This document shows, one piece after another, positions 18,788 to 33,208 of a stretch of DNA of 64,000 nucleotides; within the stretch, counting starts at the first letter, position 1; each line of letters opens with the position of its first letter. This stretch comes from Auriscalpium vulgare (Eukaryota; Basidiomycota; Agaricomycetes; Russulales; Auriscalpiaceae), in assembly GCA_019915015.1 (NCBI GenBank), contig JAHBBC010000012.1, positions 1,240,001 to 1,304,000 on the forward strand, in the 5' to 3' direction. A program made the translations under genes and the position numbers. A model generated the notes under the pieces. The model ran no database searches and had not been told where the DNA came from. It saw nothing but the letters and a program-made list of their open reading frames with translations.

Positions 18788-21700
18788 GACGACGAGCGCG
18801 ATCTGGCCGAAGAACCACGACTGGGACGCCTTGTCGGTTATGAAGAGGAACTTGTCGTGCTCCTTGCCGCTCTTGTGCGCGAAGCGGATGCCCTTGTCCT
18901 CGATCGTTACGCCCTGCACGAGCGTGAGCGGCAGCTCCCAGTCGAGCCGCAGCTTCTTCGTCCAGAAGCACAACACGCGGGTCGCGGTTAGTAATACCAC
19001 CTTGTCGCTATTTGGCAGGTCTGGAAGTGACGGAGGTTAGTGACATCGCTCGTGCGTAGAAAGACGATGCTTACTGAGATGAGCGACGTAACACTCTTTC
19101 CGGTAAGCACCATGGTCCAGGTCCTTCATCCAGTACTGGCCGATAGCTTCCCGTTCGGAGTACGGCTATGAGCGGGTCAGTAAGCGTCGCGCTCACAAAC
19201 ACTCAGTACAGTCAACTTACAGACAGGACACCGTCCGAGGGTATAAGACGGGGCTGGCAGAAAGCGCGCATTTGTGAGATGATGGACTGCATGCTCTTGA
19301 CTGCACTCACCGATCGTACCCTTTCTCGAGCAGGGCTATCGAAGACCATCGTTGTATTGCGCACGCCTAAGCGCATGGTCAGTCAACGTATCGATGGATA
19401 GGCGAAGCCTGCGCCTTACCTTCGGACAGGTTGGAAGCCAAATCGAAGACACCCACGACGGGCTTCGTTACCACTCTGGCGGTTACGATGAGCTTTGCTC
19501 CCAAATCACAGAATGAAGTGGCTTACCCGACCAAGCCCTTGCCCACGCCTTTGAAGAAACCTAGAGCGCCCTCAGACTCGGCACCCTCAATAGGTTTCAT
19601 CTACAGATATGTCAGTATAAGAAGAGCGTATCATACCCCTGTTTCAGACTTACGACGACGCCTTCAACACCACTCGCGATGCTACTTGCAAATGCCTCCG
19701 CACCAGCCGTCATCCCGTATCTGAAAGTAAAGTCAGCAGGTGAGCCTAGTGATAAATTCCGCTCGCGTACATGGCATGTCGAGGCTTGTTCCGTCTCTGC
19801 GCTATCCTTCGACGCTTCTGATACTCAGAGTCGAGCGTGGCAGCAGAAAGGCCTGCGCGGCAGTTAGTAACAATGCATGACGCGAGGCGGTCATTGCCTA
19901 CCTTTCCCGAGGCTGCTCGCCACTTTGGTCACACTATCTGACAGACCGAAGACCGTCTTCTTGACAAAGCTCGCAGCTCCCTGCCCAACAAGTGTTAAGC
20001 GACATACCCTCCGGCAGGTATTGCCACTTTACCTTGGCAATGCCAACCCCAAGCTCACGGTTTCCATGCATGACCACACCGTTGTAAGGCTCGTAGAAGA
20101 TATCTGCTACCCCTGAGCTGACGTTCGTGAACAGTCCGACGGGATTGCCAATGAAGTCCGCAGAGCCCAAGATGCGGTAGAGTTGCCGAAGAACCTCTTG
20201 TCGGTAGTGGTAAGTGATGCGGGTTTGCAGGTCCGGTAATGTCAGTCGCATGTCTTTGATGGCGAGGGCATTCATCTCCAAAGGAGCGTCGTTGACATTG
20301 CCCATGGCCATTGTAAGAGCGTTGACGACGACAGCCAATGGATTCCGTATGCTCAACCTATAGGAAGGGACGGTCAGACGGCAACGCGGAAGCCAATGTG
20401 AGGTGCGATGCTCACTTTTCCTCACCACTAACACGCTCTGCCCGCATGAAAGACAACGCCAGCCGGATGGGTTGAAGCTCAAGGACTTCGAAGTACAGAT
20501 CTGGCCCGCTTTCCGTATCGACCGGCTCCGGGATGTCGTCCGCTTGCTCGATTAATACACTGAAAGACTTGGTGAATAAACGACGATGACCTGAGCGAGA
20601 GGTATTACTCTTTCTGTCCCTCTTCCCATGAAGCCCCTTTGATGCGACTGAGGTCGTACAAGGCGAACAAGAAGTCTTCGTCGGCTTCGATCGTTAGGGC
20701 CTGCAACAAGATGGAGCAGTATTTGATGAATATGACCCCGTGTTCTTAGCGAAGATATGTGAGTTCGAGAAGGTAGCCACAACCAAACAGATCACAAACC
20801 TTGGTCATTCAACCAAATCAACGATGCTTGGATGCTGGGGAGTGCGGCGACATCGCTAGCTTCTTTGGCGATTGGCGTGGGTTGCAGAACCACGGGATAC
20901 ACCGCATCGTGAAGCTGATTATCGATTTGCAAGCTGCCGCACGAGACATTCACTGCCTGGGCCACAAGACTGGTGGTGAAGTCGAATTTGAACTTCTCCA
21001 TGGAAAAGTAGACCACTTCAACAAGCCGACGATTGACCAACGAGATTCCGATGCCCTTGAGATCCAGGATGAAGGCAAACGTGGGCTGAATTTCTTCAGT
21101 TACGGCCTCGAACGCCTCGTGATTGCCAGAGATGGTGTCGACGCGGAGCGTCGAAGTGGACGAACGAATCTTGGGTCGATAGAGACTGTTCTCCATGACA
21201 TAGTTTGTGATCCGGAGGATCTGCCTGCGACCGGACGCTCTGATATCCATGGAAACAACGCCAGCACCGTGTTCGGTCTGCCAAGGATGTCAAGTTGAAG
21301 TCAATTACCAGGCACGTCTACTCACCGGGAACTTGAAAGGAACCAGGTTGCCGATTTCGAGGATGTCGACGGAGCGGCGTGCACCGTTGGCGGTGAGTAG
21401 CAGCTTCTTCTCCCGCGCTGCAGGAAATCCCAGGCGTATGGAGCAACGGTCCGCTCTGGCAAAGAATATCGCGGATAAGTGTTAGCTGCGGAGTCAGCAT
21501 CGCCATGGGCCTGATCCTACGACATTGTTAGTCGCATGACATAGCTGCGCACAATATAAACTTACCGTCTGACAGAATGTCACTGGGTAATCGCTGTCGT
21601 TTTCGATGGAAAACGGCCAGTCATCGTCGGCAAGATTGACGAAGACAAATATTGTAGCCCCATCCATTTTGACATCGATGCGAATGAGGTGCGTTACGCC

Positions 21701-24700
21701 TGACTGCCCAGGCTCCTTGAGCCTAAGATGCACTGAGCCTATGTCTTCGATGCTAATCGGCGGCGACCTGGTGATAATTCAATCAATGCCATATCTCCTG
21801 GCGCATCTCAAAAAACTCGCCATTGGCTGTTAAGTCCAGGGAATGCCACCGTGAGTAGCTTCTCGTAACCGGACCGCATGGAATGCAGAGGCATTCGCTC
21901 TCCTGATTCCAGCTGAGAACGAGCGCGCGGAGCGACACCATGTTCGCGGAACGAAATAGGTCGAGAGAGATTGTTCTTGACGAGGAATCGTGGAGCAAGC
22001 GTGATGACTTTTGTCAGTTTGTATTTGCCTAGCCCTTCGGTCCACGACAGGCCGACATGAATTTCTTCAGACTTGCGCGTTTCGGATGCGATGGTGAGCT
22101 CTGTGTCGGCAACGGGCGCTTCAACATTGACGATCTGTATCGCGCATCAGCAACTTCCAACCCGAGTGTAGTGTCGCAAACCTTCGACCACGTAGATTCG
22201 CCGACTTTGAAGACGAACTCGTTGCCACCGTCGTTGGGATGACTCAGAACTGGAAGGCGTCAGACGAAAGCGGCATAACCACGCATCGTTCAACTTACGG
22301 AAGGGCAGTGTACCAGCAAGGACGTCTAGAATAAAAGGCCGGTTCACAAGCTTGAACTGTCACATGTCACATATACGTTTGACGTACCCGGACGTTTATC
22401 CCCAGCTACATCTAGTGGTTGACCAGCTCTGTTTGACCGCACGGACTTCACCAAGAACGGAAGTGTCGTCTTATTGACAACAAGATATGGGCTGTAGATC
22501 TGTACTTTGAAGGCGCCACCTGAGTTGGAATATCGCCTGCGAAGATATCAACACCGTGCCTAGCCGAGGGTTCGAGGAATGCTTACACGTAGTTCAATCT
22601 CAGTTCCAATTTTTTGCCATGAGGATCTTGCAGTGTCAGGCGACTCTCAACGTCGAATTCTGACCGATTATTTGCATTGATGATCCCGAAATCGCTGGGC
22701 TTGAACACTAAGGACAAGAAATCTGTGTTAAGGCGGCATGGTGAAACCGGATGCTTGATGCGCTCACCAGTGTCCTGGATCTCGACATTGAGTAACACCA
22801 GATGCCCGAGTTCGACTGAATGGATGGGCATAACGCCACCCTTGCGAAGATAACTCCTCCAATTCTGATCCGTGTCCTTGTCGTATATCCTGTATTGAAG
22901 ATTGTATGGCAGCAGATTCTCCAGCTCAATGGGCGCGCGAAGGCGAAGATCGATCTTCGGATACTTCCTAGGATGTCCATTAGTGTCGCTTCATCTACGA
23001 GACTGGGAAGTGGATGCTTACCGCAGTGCTGAATTAGCGGCATCCGTCTCCACAAATGCATGGAAGCGGAAGGCAGCCTCAGACTCGTCGGTATGCGGGC
23101 ACTTGAGGGTGAAGACTTGTCGAGATATCAAGTCCTCCCAACGTATCAGCGAGGACCATTCATACCCGAAGCCCTCTGAAGAAGTCATCAGTTCGGTGGG
23201 CACACAGACAGCGAACTCCTTACGGTCGGGCCGAATCTTCACTTTGCCCCGTCCGACGACGTCTATTGGCAACGCGTAATCCTGCCCGGGTGCTTAAACA
23301 TAACATTAGTAGTCAGCAGACGCTGATTGGGATGCAAACGTACCCAGCTTGACAGCGGTACCACTTGGCCGCCCCGACTCTTCCACAATAGTAACTTCCA
23401 GAGGATACAAAGTTTGATTGTGCACCTTGAAAGTGGAACGAAGTGTAACGAGCTTGATGTTTCCCTCAACCTTGACCTCGCAAAGGATCCTACTGTACAA
23501 TTTCTCTGTGCGCGGCCGCAGAGAGAACGTATACTCTCCCTCTCTGTCGACAGGGACTCCACGAAGTTGTTCCCACGGTTGCCCGACGAACTGTACGGCG
23601 ATACTGTTCTCGCCCGACGTGGTGTGCTGAACAAATCAAACATAAAATACTTGATCACAGGCGGAGGGAGGCGATGGGACACACCTCCCGCATAGTCCTC
23701 CAGTCGTCAAACCGCCATTCCAGCGTATCACCGTCATTCACCTTCACAGCGGTTGAGTCCCTCTTTGTGTGAGTACCATCGGCGTCAGACCAGATGTAGA
23801 GTGTTGTTCCAGTGCTGTTGCGTATGCGGTATGGGGCGTTGCTGCCACGTGCTTTGGCAAGTACGAGCTCGCCTTCTTTGCTCCAGACGTTCATGGTATC
23901 CACAAGAAGTTCGATGAACGTGGTACTTAGATTAACGTTGAAGCGTTCGCTAGCAGATAGGGTTGCTGTCAATGCGCTTGAGGGGTGATCTTTGAAGACC
24001 TGTTCTTGTTCAGGGACAGTCCGCCTGTGAACGTAATTTGGGACTTACTGAGGCAGTGGATGTCCACGGGTCAATTACTGAATGCGGCTGCGGTCAGCAA
24101 CTGTCGACAACGCATGGTATAGGAGTTTCACGGACATGGCTCCCAGTGCGAGTTTGTCAGATTCCAGTAACTGATGTACGTCGCCAGCGTGGTAGACGCT
24201 TGAAGCTACGAAGCGTTGAGTCCCGTTAATCTGGCGTGTTTATAGACCGACGCGGACACACCTCTCCCGACCAGTCCTTGACATTCAAGCTGAAAGGTTT
24301 GACTTTCAGATACAGCATTGGCTGTTCGTGCAGGTCACCTATAAGAATCAGTCGGATGCCCTCGAAAGAAGCCTTCAACTGTTCTTTAGTCAACAGCACG
24401 CGCGCCTTTCCTACAGCCTGCTTGGATTGATTTGATTGCGAGGCATCCCCTCTGGACTTCGCGCCATAACTCGTGGAGCGCTGTTCAAGCATGGATGGCC
24501 GCTCAGCTGGAGCATCGGACTGCGTTTGTCGGCTGTACGCCTCCATGGCTTTGTTGACGATTGTCAGTATGAGTCGAATGTCTCTGTACGATGCGCGGAT
24601 AATGATGGGCTTGAAGTTGAGCTCAATGCTCGTCATTTGGTGAGCTGAAGAAGTTCTGCTGTCCAGGGAGAGTGTTAGGTCAACATCATCCAATACTCTG

Positions 24701-27700
24701 GCCTCCTCAGCCCCTCGTCCCATCCGCGTCAAAGACATGCCGACTTTATTCACGTTAAGCGCTAGGATGCCCTGCACGCCCGCCCGTGACGTCAGCGATT
24801 GGCAGGTGTCTGAAGAAGGACGACTTGCCTGTTGCGAGAATGATATCTGAGCTACTGTCAGGCGAAGAGCCTGAGAATCGGCGTGCATATCGTTCTCCAG
24901 AATGCTTATGGAAACATCGTGCAAGTCTACCCGGAATTGCAGGGCTGGCCCCTTAGACACAGGCACAGGTTGTGCCGACGTGATGGTCGCTCGTTGGGCC
25001 TCTGCTTCTGTGGACTGATTCGGTCCACTGAATGCGCTAGTGAAGAACTCAAGCAATGCGAAGACAGGCGCGATCGAGAAGATTATGCGAGGCGAGTCGA
25101 TTGTGAGGACCGCGAGAGAGGACGGGTGTGTCCCGCCAGAAGACGTGTACAAAAGCATGAACTGGTTGCGCTCGTGCTCGGCCGCAGGTATGATCTCCCG
25201 AAATTTCGAGTTCCCTGACGACGTGTTTCCCATGACAAATGAATGAAGGACGACCTGGGCCTCCATGGCGCCGTCGGAAAGCATCTTGAGACGAACGCTG
25301 CTGTCATTGAGAGCAAAGCGTGCAATGCCATATTCCGCGAGGTTTTGTTCGTCTGTTGCCCCGTTTCCGTACAGGCGCAGCTTGATCGCGTTGACGGTGA
25401 GCACAAGATCTACAGTGGTCCGCACCCTGGAGTCCCCGCTGAGCAGTCCGTCGAGGAGCTCCGGATGCAGATCCACGGCGAGGTCGTCGGGACTGTCTTC
25501 TCGGGAGAAGTTCTTCACATGCGGGGATCCAGTGGATGACTCGGCTTGTGCTGTACCCTCAGGAGCACCGGCCAATATCTTTGGGATCGACTGCGAAAGC
25601 GCTATCAGCATCTTGTACTGTCTCTGCGTCAGGGCGAGTTTGACGTCGGAGACCAGGATTTCAACCTAGGTATGCAAACTTCAGTTTGAAAGCGCTAGTT
25701 GAAAGCTTTCGGACCCACTTCGGCGTCCGGCCGCGTGTTCGCAGGGTCGTTGGGGTCGCCGGCCTGCGTCACTTTGGCGACGATTTCGATGTCCTCAATC
25801 ATCTTGAGAACGGAGGGCTTGCCGTCGTAAACGACGGACGAAACGAGTTGTATCCCCTTGAGGCTAGCTTGGGTCCTTGGCAGCGAATCTGCGTAACTGT
25901 TGCTTGCACTAATTTCTCCAAGACGCATGATGAGTGCATCGGTTGAAGCTGCCGGGTTGGCGGGGAAGACGATGATCGGCGTCTGCACGGAGACCTTGAA
26001 CTCCATGCGCTCGATCTCAGAAGCACGCTGGACTGCGACCTCGGTTGCTGCATCGTACAAACCCTTCAGCCTCGCAAGCTTCATGATGAAGACATAGATG
26101 TCGTGCAGAGGTTGCTCAACACAATGAAGCTTCACTGATGCCGCCGTGAGCTCCACAGTGGATTTGACACCTCTGTATGTTTCCTTCTCTTGAGGGTCAA
26201 AGGTCTGGTACTTGAATTCTGCGAGACGGTCACCCTCTATTGACATGAGCCTCTTGAACTCTGGGAGAGAGGTCTCTGTCGGAGAATCATCGCTGAGAGA
26301 GAGATTGCCAAGTCGGACATGAACTCCCATTGTGTTGGCGCGCAAGATGACAGATGCGTCCGCAGTAGACAGCGAGAGGGTCGCTATCTTGGCTGCCGCG
26401 TTGATCAAGATAACTGCGTAATTGTTAGTCATGAAATGTGAGATGAAGAGCGACCCATGTACCTTGAACGCTGTCGAGCTTGACGAGTACACGAAGTTTA
26501 TCGTCGGACGGCGCCGCGGAAGCTACCTGCATGTCTGCAGGTGTAGGCGGAGAGTCGGCGGCTCCAGTAACGGCTTCATCCGATTTGGGAACGAAAGTTG
26601 TCATGATGAAATCGTACAATGTCAGCACAGGCTCAGGTGCGGCACTGAAGATGACAGTGGAGATGCTGATGTCGACACTCTGGTCGTAGCCCTCGTATAT
26701 CGTCGCGAAATCTGGAGATACCTTCTGGACACGGGTGTAAGCCACTGTAAGCAAGTCCTTGCCACTGGCAGAATCGTCGGCAGATGTCAGCACTTCCAAT
26801 GGCTCTGCATCGGGTTCGATGAGGGTCATAAGCAAGGACCTGGGGAACTCGTCAATTCACCAGCTTTAGTAGGAGTAACCTGAGCTTACCCAAGATGCAC
26901 GCCGACCTTGAGGTCGAACTTCGCAAGACCCAGCACGAGCGAGAAGCGGTTGAAGGAGACGTGCCCAAGGGGCTTCTCGCCGTCGGCACCTTGTGACCGC
27001 GATATCGATGCGCGAAGTGTGTCGACAGCGAATGTGAGTTCGAACAACTTCTGCTCCAACCCACGCTCCTGAGAAGGGTTGGCATCAAACTTTCCACGAC
27101 TATCTACATTTTGACATACCTCACGAGTACGCTCAGTAGCATCGAAGAACCCATCAGCCGCAACGTCCCCATTTTCTGTTTCGTCGTCAACATTGTACTC
27201 TTCTCCCGCGATTCCGAATATTCCAGTAGTCAGATCATAGCCAGAAGGTGCAGTTGGCGCCGGAACAGCAGGTGCAGGCGTGTCCCCGAATCGAGGGATG
27301 GTCACATCGATAAGGCGCATTATGGCCTGGTACTTCGTATCTGAGAAATTGACCTGAAGTGAGGGCAGCTTTCCAGAAATCTTGAACCGAGATAGGTTGA
27401 CAGCTGTGGGTACAATAGAATTCTGGATCTGCAAGTCCAGGTTGATGCGTTCAATCAGGTGGAGGGAATCGGCCTTGGAAGACACAAGGGCATCGCGGCA
27501 TGCCTGCAAGTCATCGCCCATCACGAACTGGACCCTGGTATGAGCCGATGTACCTGCACACGAGCTGACAACTTACCTGCGCCGCCTTCAGCCTAAGAGA
27601 AAACTTGTCGTACATCAGGGACTCAAGGTTGGCGTAATCATCGTCTGTGTACTTCTGGTTGCGCTTGAGGTGGATCTGACGAATGTCTTCCTTATTTGCC

Positions 27701-30441
27701 AGGTCACTTTCGATAGCTATGTGTCCAGCGTCTACCAAGAGATGCTTGCAGTGGTGACTCGTGATGCTACAAAACGCGTCAGAAGGTTTCTGATGCAGCA
27801 TACAGATCGATGCCCATACTTTTCTGGTATTATAATGATAGGGGCGTTCATATCCACCTGAAGATCGATCGTCTTGTGGCTCTGCAGAGCATATTCCAAC
27901 CCGGCTCGTGTCTCCTTCCGCAGACCTTCCAGCGTTTCACTCGCAACACTCTTTACCGATAATCAGACATGACCAGCCGATGAGGAGATGCTACTCACCA
28001 GAAGCGCTTCGACAGATTCTAGCTGATTGGCCGGAGGCTTGAAGAAATTGTAGATGGCCTCGACGTAGCCCCTGTGGTATATGATCTCCATGTGTCGCAT
28101 GCGCACATTGAGAGCTGTGTCTGCCCGGTCATCCAAGGGATTCTTCTCGAACTTTACGAAGAAGAACGGCTCCTCGGAGTCACCTGAAGGTGCGGGAGAA
28201 CCTCCTGGGGTCGACGCATCGCTCTTCACATGTACGATCTGAGGAAACAGCGTGTCCTTTGTGGTGCCGTCAAACACTCGGAAGCCGCCTAGAGAGGCAG
28301 ACGCCTCGAAATTGTCTCGTCGTTGCACGAATATGGCCTGGAACGCGTCGAAGATGATGGATATCACCTCCGTTGCCACACCGTGGGGGTCGCTCTTCAG
28401 CGCAAAAGACCCCTTCTTCAACTTGGTAGAAACCTTCATTTTGAGAGCATCGCGAGCTGCCTCGAAGGATTCCGCCAGCGCAGCCTTCTCATCGTAATCT
28501 AGCATGTCGTAAAGCTCTTTGCGCTGCTGCTCTGACATTGGGCCGTGGAAAGCAGCCTCGTCCGGCGACGGGTTCGTTGACTCGCCAGAGCCCCATATCC
28601 AGCTCGACCAGGTGGATTGTTGACTGGCTTGTTTCTGTTGCTTCTCCTCTTCCAGCTTCTTCCGCAAGGCGGTGTCCTTCCGGAGCTGCGAGCGAGCAAT
28701 CGACCTGTAAAAACGTATGTCTTCATAGGACAACTTCTTCTCGAGTGCTTCGAACATCGTGTTATCCTGTCTAGGTGTCAAGATACAACGCGCATTGAAC
28801 AGAAATAGTACTGACCTGTGGAGACAATACATTCAGTTGCTTCTTTTTGAATAGGTCAATATACCGATGCCGGTCGTCACGTCGCTCTGCGAAGAAACCC
28901 CAGGTCCACTTGCGACGTCGTTCGTGAACGCCATCGACTATAGCATTCATGGCAAACTTGAGCAAGGCGCGAGGCCGGTTCTCCTCCAGAGCCTTTTCGT
29001 GAGGTCTGTGACGAGCGTACTGAATAGAACCTGATGAGTGACGACATGTCAGCACCGTCGATGTTGACATACCTGGCTTTTCCTAGCGTAGAAGTGGTAC
29101 ATCTCGACAAGTGAGATGGTGTCTCGATATTGGTTGTCGTCCAAGACAACGCCAATCTCATCAAACAGCAATTGAACGTCAAACCGTGGTATATTCTTGT
29201 CTTGCTTGTGATTCATGATGATCTAAGACACATAAGAAAAGGAGACGGAAGGAATGAAGAGCGGTCGCTACTCACCCTACCCTCTCCCGTCACAGGCTTC
29301 AAAATGAATTGATGGTCCTGGGCTTGGTCGTCTCGAGCGATCTTCCGCAGCATTAGAAAACAAATCTATTGCGTGCGAAGAAACTTACCATTGCTGTGAA
29401 CCGCTCCACTGCCTTCTCATAGGGAAGACCAGCCATGCTCTTTGCATCCGTGTCGAAGTAGACGGCCAGCGACTCCAGCTTCGCTAGCTGTGACCTCGAG
29501 GTCAATTTCACAGTTCCTCCGTGCGAGATGTAATCAAACCTTGTGTATGCGACCCGCTGTGCTCTCAATGAAGGCCGGCAGCCACTCCTCGTTCACGGAG
29601 AAGGCAGAGAATCCGGCCAGTGTCACTCCAGCTGCGAACGGATGCTGCCATAACGAGTTATGAAGGAGACACAGTGAGAAAAAAGGCCAACATACCCCTG
29701 GCACGCTTAGTTTGTCCTCGTATCGGATGTGAATGTTCTTGATCGTCACTTGGAGGTTGTTGATGATCTTGGCAATCATGGAAGCTATAAGACCTTGCTG
29801 CTGAGCGCTGTCGTCTTGACAAGAGAGAAGGGATGAGATACGAGAAACATGAGGTCTACTTGAAGTTACCTTCGGTAGCCGTTTGACTCTGCATATGGAG
29901 CAGCTCTGCGTTCTGTAAACGCTCGGCCTTGGCAGCCTGCTGTCGGCGCTCGTTCTCTTCTGGATCGTCATTGCCCTGGGGCGAAGGGACGACCAAGAGA
30001 TAGACATCTTCGATGAGGAGTTCGACAGGCTGGTTTCCCAAGTTTCTCCAATGAAGGGAAAGAGTGAACCTGCCCAGATGACCTGCCGCACGGGGTTGGA
30101 TGACACGCACATCGCGTTGGGCGGGACATAAGTACTCACCCTCTATGACATCAACTGGTAGACGAAATTTGTCTAGAGCGCCCTTCTTAAGCCGTAGCTT
30201 CTTCAGCGTCAACTGACCTGCACGCGGATGAATGAGCTATCAGAAAGGTGCACGTCTTTCGCCAGCCTGCACACCTTGGCCAATGCCATAGTTGACCTGG
30301 TTCATATCCAGATTCTCAACATATGGGGCAAGGATCCTGTTGAAGATCTGGCCACGGACTGTCAGAAAAGCGCATTGGCAAGATGGCGGGGGTAGTGCGC
30401 ACGATGTTCAGGACCTCCTTGCCGGGATCTAGCCACCACAT
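18752..30441 (-). CDS. VPS13: VPS13 bridge-like lipid transfer protein
   Basis: A multi-exon gene of about 11.7 kb encoding roughly 3,000 residues. VPS13 forms a long groove that moves phospholipids between organelles at contact sites. Start: ATG 30441 (MWWLDPGKEVLNI), then a 54-nt intron joins to IFNRILAPYVENLDMNQV and the chorein-type N-terminus (LRLKKGALDKFRLPVDVIEG, VELLIEDVYLLVVP). Main coding blocks lie at 30212-29856, 28832-27963, 27524-26886, 26835-25695, 25611-24226 and 23972-23018, then smaller exons to 19000-18752. The ATG2-like C-terminal part is visible near 19350-19620 (MKPIEGAESEGALGFFKGVG, then KPVVGVFDLASNLSEG), followed by a PH-like C-terminus (WELPLTLVQGVTIEDKG, then FFGQIALVVKTFNARRRMDS). 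Not every exon edge was fixed. Its last codons and 3' flank are copied at 6330-6543. Confidence 0.93.
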
Positions 30442-30981
30442 GGTGGTAGTGCTTGTGTTGGGCGCTGCCTACTGACGGATGGTGTATGTTTCCGTCGTCG
30501 CTGCGGGGGCGAGAGAGGATGTGCGTCGTCGAGGACGTCGAGAGTGCTAGTGAGGCCTCGAGGAGCAAGGCGAGGGCGCGTCGCGCGTTCGAGGACGTCA
30601 TTGGATCTATGATCACGCGACACCGCCACTGCCGGTTGCCCACCCCGCACATGGCTACCCCGTGTACAACTTGACCCCACCCCCAACGATCCATGGGTGG
30701 TAATAGAACGGCCTCGTGCCGTCTGGCTGGCTTATGGCGAGCTTCGAATGCCGCCTTGCGGCCTGTCGAATGTCGCAGGCAGCAGGGCTAGAACCCCATT
30801 CCGTCCGGAGGTCCACCCACAGGGCCGGTACGCCGCGTTTCGGCGTGTCCTGATGCATAACGACGGCAATTGGCCTCATGACGGGGGTATATATACCTCA
30901 CGGCCATACAGACACGGCGCACCGCTTCGTTCGTACCCCCCTCAACTCACATCCTTCAATTCCCTCCAAATAATATCTGCC
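30442..30981. promoter_or_regulatory. Divergent promoter region between VPS13 and a small gene
   Basis: 540 bases separate two outward-reading ATGs. A TATATATA box at 30888-30895 is about 90 bases before the plus-strand ATG, with an inverted CCAAT (ATTGG, 30869-30873) just upstream. These fit the small plus-strand gene. No TATA is evident near the VPS13 start. Confidence 0.5.
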
Positions 30982-31733
30982 ATGCTCACCGTTCAGCCTA
31001 CAACTTCCCACTCTCCCAAGCCGGACTCAGTGTAGAGATGAATGAGGTTCGAGGGCGTCTATCCGCGAGCATGCCGGTCACACGACTCACATGTCTCTGC
31101 CTCCGCACAGCTCGGCGATGTTCATGAGGCGTTAAAACCTATCACAGAGTGAGGGCGTTGTATCCTTTCGATGCCCTTCGTCTGACCGGAGTCCTGCCTC
31201 TAGGTTGTTGGCTGGCTCAGCCGGTGATGATACTCTCCGCCTCTACTGCACCGTGCCCACATGGTCGCCTACCTCTGACATTTGTACGTCTTCCCTCATC
31301 TCCGTCAATCTGCCGCTTCGACTGACCGGACTGCACAGGCATCGACCTCCACGACCTCAATGCCCTGCGTACCCGCTCTCTGCTCTTCATCCATGACCTT
31401 GTCTCGGCTCTCCGTGCCTCGGGGGTAAGCGTCTCGGGTCTAACCCGACAACATGGGTCACTTGATTGATCGCTGCATACCGCCCCGCAGATACCCGCGT
31501 CATATACATTAACCCCATCTAATTCCCCGCTATGCTTTATTTGTGCCTCTCACTCGTCTCTGGACAAAGCAAAGGTGCAACGGTCTGCGCATGAAGCATA
31601 CATTAAAACGAAGTCTGGGGTTCGGTACGTAGCGAGGTACAGACTACTAGGATGATTGAATGCTGACATGCCGTCCAGGGAGAAGGTGCTGCTCGTCCAG
31701 CTGAAGCACGGACCGGCGTTAGTATTGACATGA
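30982..31733 (+). CDS. Unrecognised 146-residue protein, six exons
   Basis: Exons 30982-31029, 31111-31148, 31204-31283, 31339-31424, 31491-31624 and 31679-31733 join in one frame to a TGA, with five standard introns of 52-81 nt (GTGTAG, GTGAGG, GTACGT, GTAAGC and GTACGT donors, all ending in AG). The product starts MLTVQPTTSHSPKPDS, has a central IDLHDLNALRTRSLLFIHDL segment that looks helical, and ends VREKVLLVQLKHGPALVLT. There is no signal peptide, no membrane segment and no motif that I recognise. It is missed by simple ORF finding because every exon is short. It has its own TATA box, is divergent from VPS13 and lies about 240 bases before the elongase gene on the same strand. Confidence 0.65.
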
Positions 31734-31970
31734 GCAGATGAGGCCGGAACGCGCGCGCAAGGATATACCTAGCTACGGAGACCGGACTCCCGATATGTTT
31801 TCTGTAATGGTTATGAGCGGCCCTAGAGACAAGTTGGTCATTGGTCAGCATGTGATTAAGCGAGTGTGACCGAGCGTGACTGCGGGAAATATCAGGCGCG
31901 TCGCGGATCGGACGAGGGTTTTTCGCCAGCAGCATCCTCGACGTGACGCCCTCCCTTTTTCCTGTCCACA

Positions 31971-33208
31971 ATGGCTCCCCTCGCAGACTTTCTTCTTCAA
32001 CACATTCACTTTCAGCTTCCCTTCCACTTGACCCACTATGTTCAAGGGGTATCCCCGCTCTCCACCCAGCCCGTTGTCGTCGGCGCCCTCATCACTTATT
32101 TGGTCACCATATTCGGTGTCCGCGAAATAATGAAGAACCGTGAACCGCTCAAGCTCACTTTCCTCTTCCAAGTCCATAATGTGTACTTGAGCTCGGGCAG
32201 CCTGCTCCTCCTTGCCCTCATGCTCGAGGAGATCCTGCCTATAATGTGGAAGCACGGTCCCTTCTACGCCATCTGTGCGACTGGGGCTTGGACAGAGGTC
32301 AGTTGCCGCGCCCCTATGCGTATGCACCTCCTGACCCTGGACTGGCTCTGCGCTCGCTCAGCGTATGGAATTCTACTATATGATCAACTACTACATCAAG
32401 TACGTCGAACTCTTGGACACCGTTTTCCTCGCCTTCAAGAAGAAGCCTCTTGGTGAGCCGTCATGCAGAATTCAGACTGCCGCTCTCTGACCATTTCCTA
32501 GCCTTTTTGCACGTCTTCCATCATTCCGCAACGGCTTTCCTTTGCTTCACGCAACTTAACGGCAAGACTAGTGTCGTATGTTCACTTCCAACTCCCCCAC
32601 GTTACCATTTGTTTATGCCCTGCGTTTCTTCAGTCCTGGGTAGTCATCACGTTGAACTTGACGGTCCATGTCATCATGTGTAAGCGGTTTCCAAAGACAC
32701 CTCGAAATGTCTGTTCATTTGCGGTCAGACTATTACTACTACGCGACGGCCGGCGGTGCGAAGATTTGGGTGAGCAAAGTCTTCTAAATTCACGACATCT
32801 CCCTCTGACACACGGCGCAGTGGAAGAAGTATCTGACAGGCCTGCAAATCACCCAATTCATCCTCGACCTGTTCATCGTCTACTTTGGCAGTACGTGTTC
32901 TACCAGAGTCGCTACGACTGGCCGCTGACATTCCTTCAGCTTACTCGTACTTCGCGGCTACTTACTGGCCCAATATGCCTGTAATGGGGTCCTGTGCGGG
33001 AACCGAGTCTGCTGCGTTGTTCGGCTGCGGTCTTTTGTCCAGCTACCTCCTCCTCTTCATCAAGTTCTACTTCGAGACGTACAAGAAGCCGAGGGGCAAG
33101 AAGCCTGTCACCAACGGCAACGGTATCGCGAATGGGAACGGGTGCGTAAATGATTGTGGGCATGTGTATCGCCATTAAACGCGTTCATGCAGATATAAAA
33201 AGGATTGA
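31971..33208 (+). CDS. ELO-family very-long-chain fatty acid elongase
   Basis: Exons 31971-32297, 32362-32452, 32502-32575, 32634-32679, 32729-32769, 32821-32890, 32940-33141 and 33193-33208 join in frame to 288 residues. ELO enzymes are ER membrane 3-ketoacyl-CoA synthases that start each two-carbon elongation of fatty acids. The family signature is present: KYVELLDTVFLAFKKKPL, the catalytic HVFHHSATA histidine box, and TYSYFAATYWP with several membrane segments. The C-terminus ends GNGYKKD when the last intron (33142-33192) is spliced; without splicing it would end at 33178. The spliced form keeps exon arithmetic and gives a lysine-rich ER-type tail. The exact substrate chain length cannot be told. 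Confidence 0.9.
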
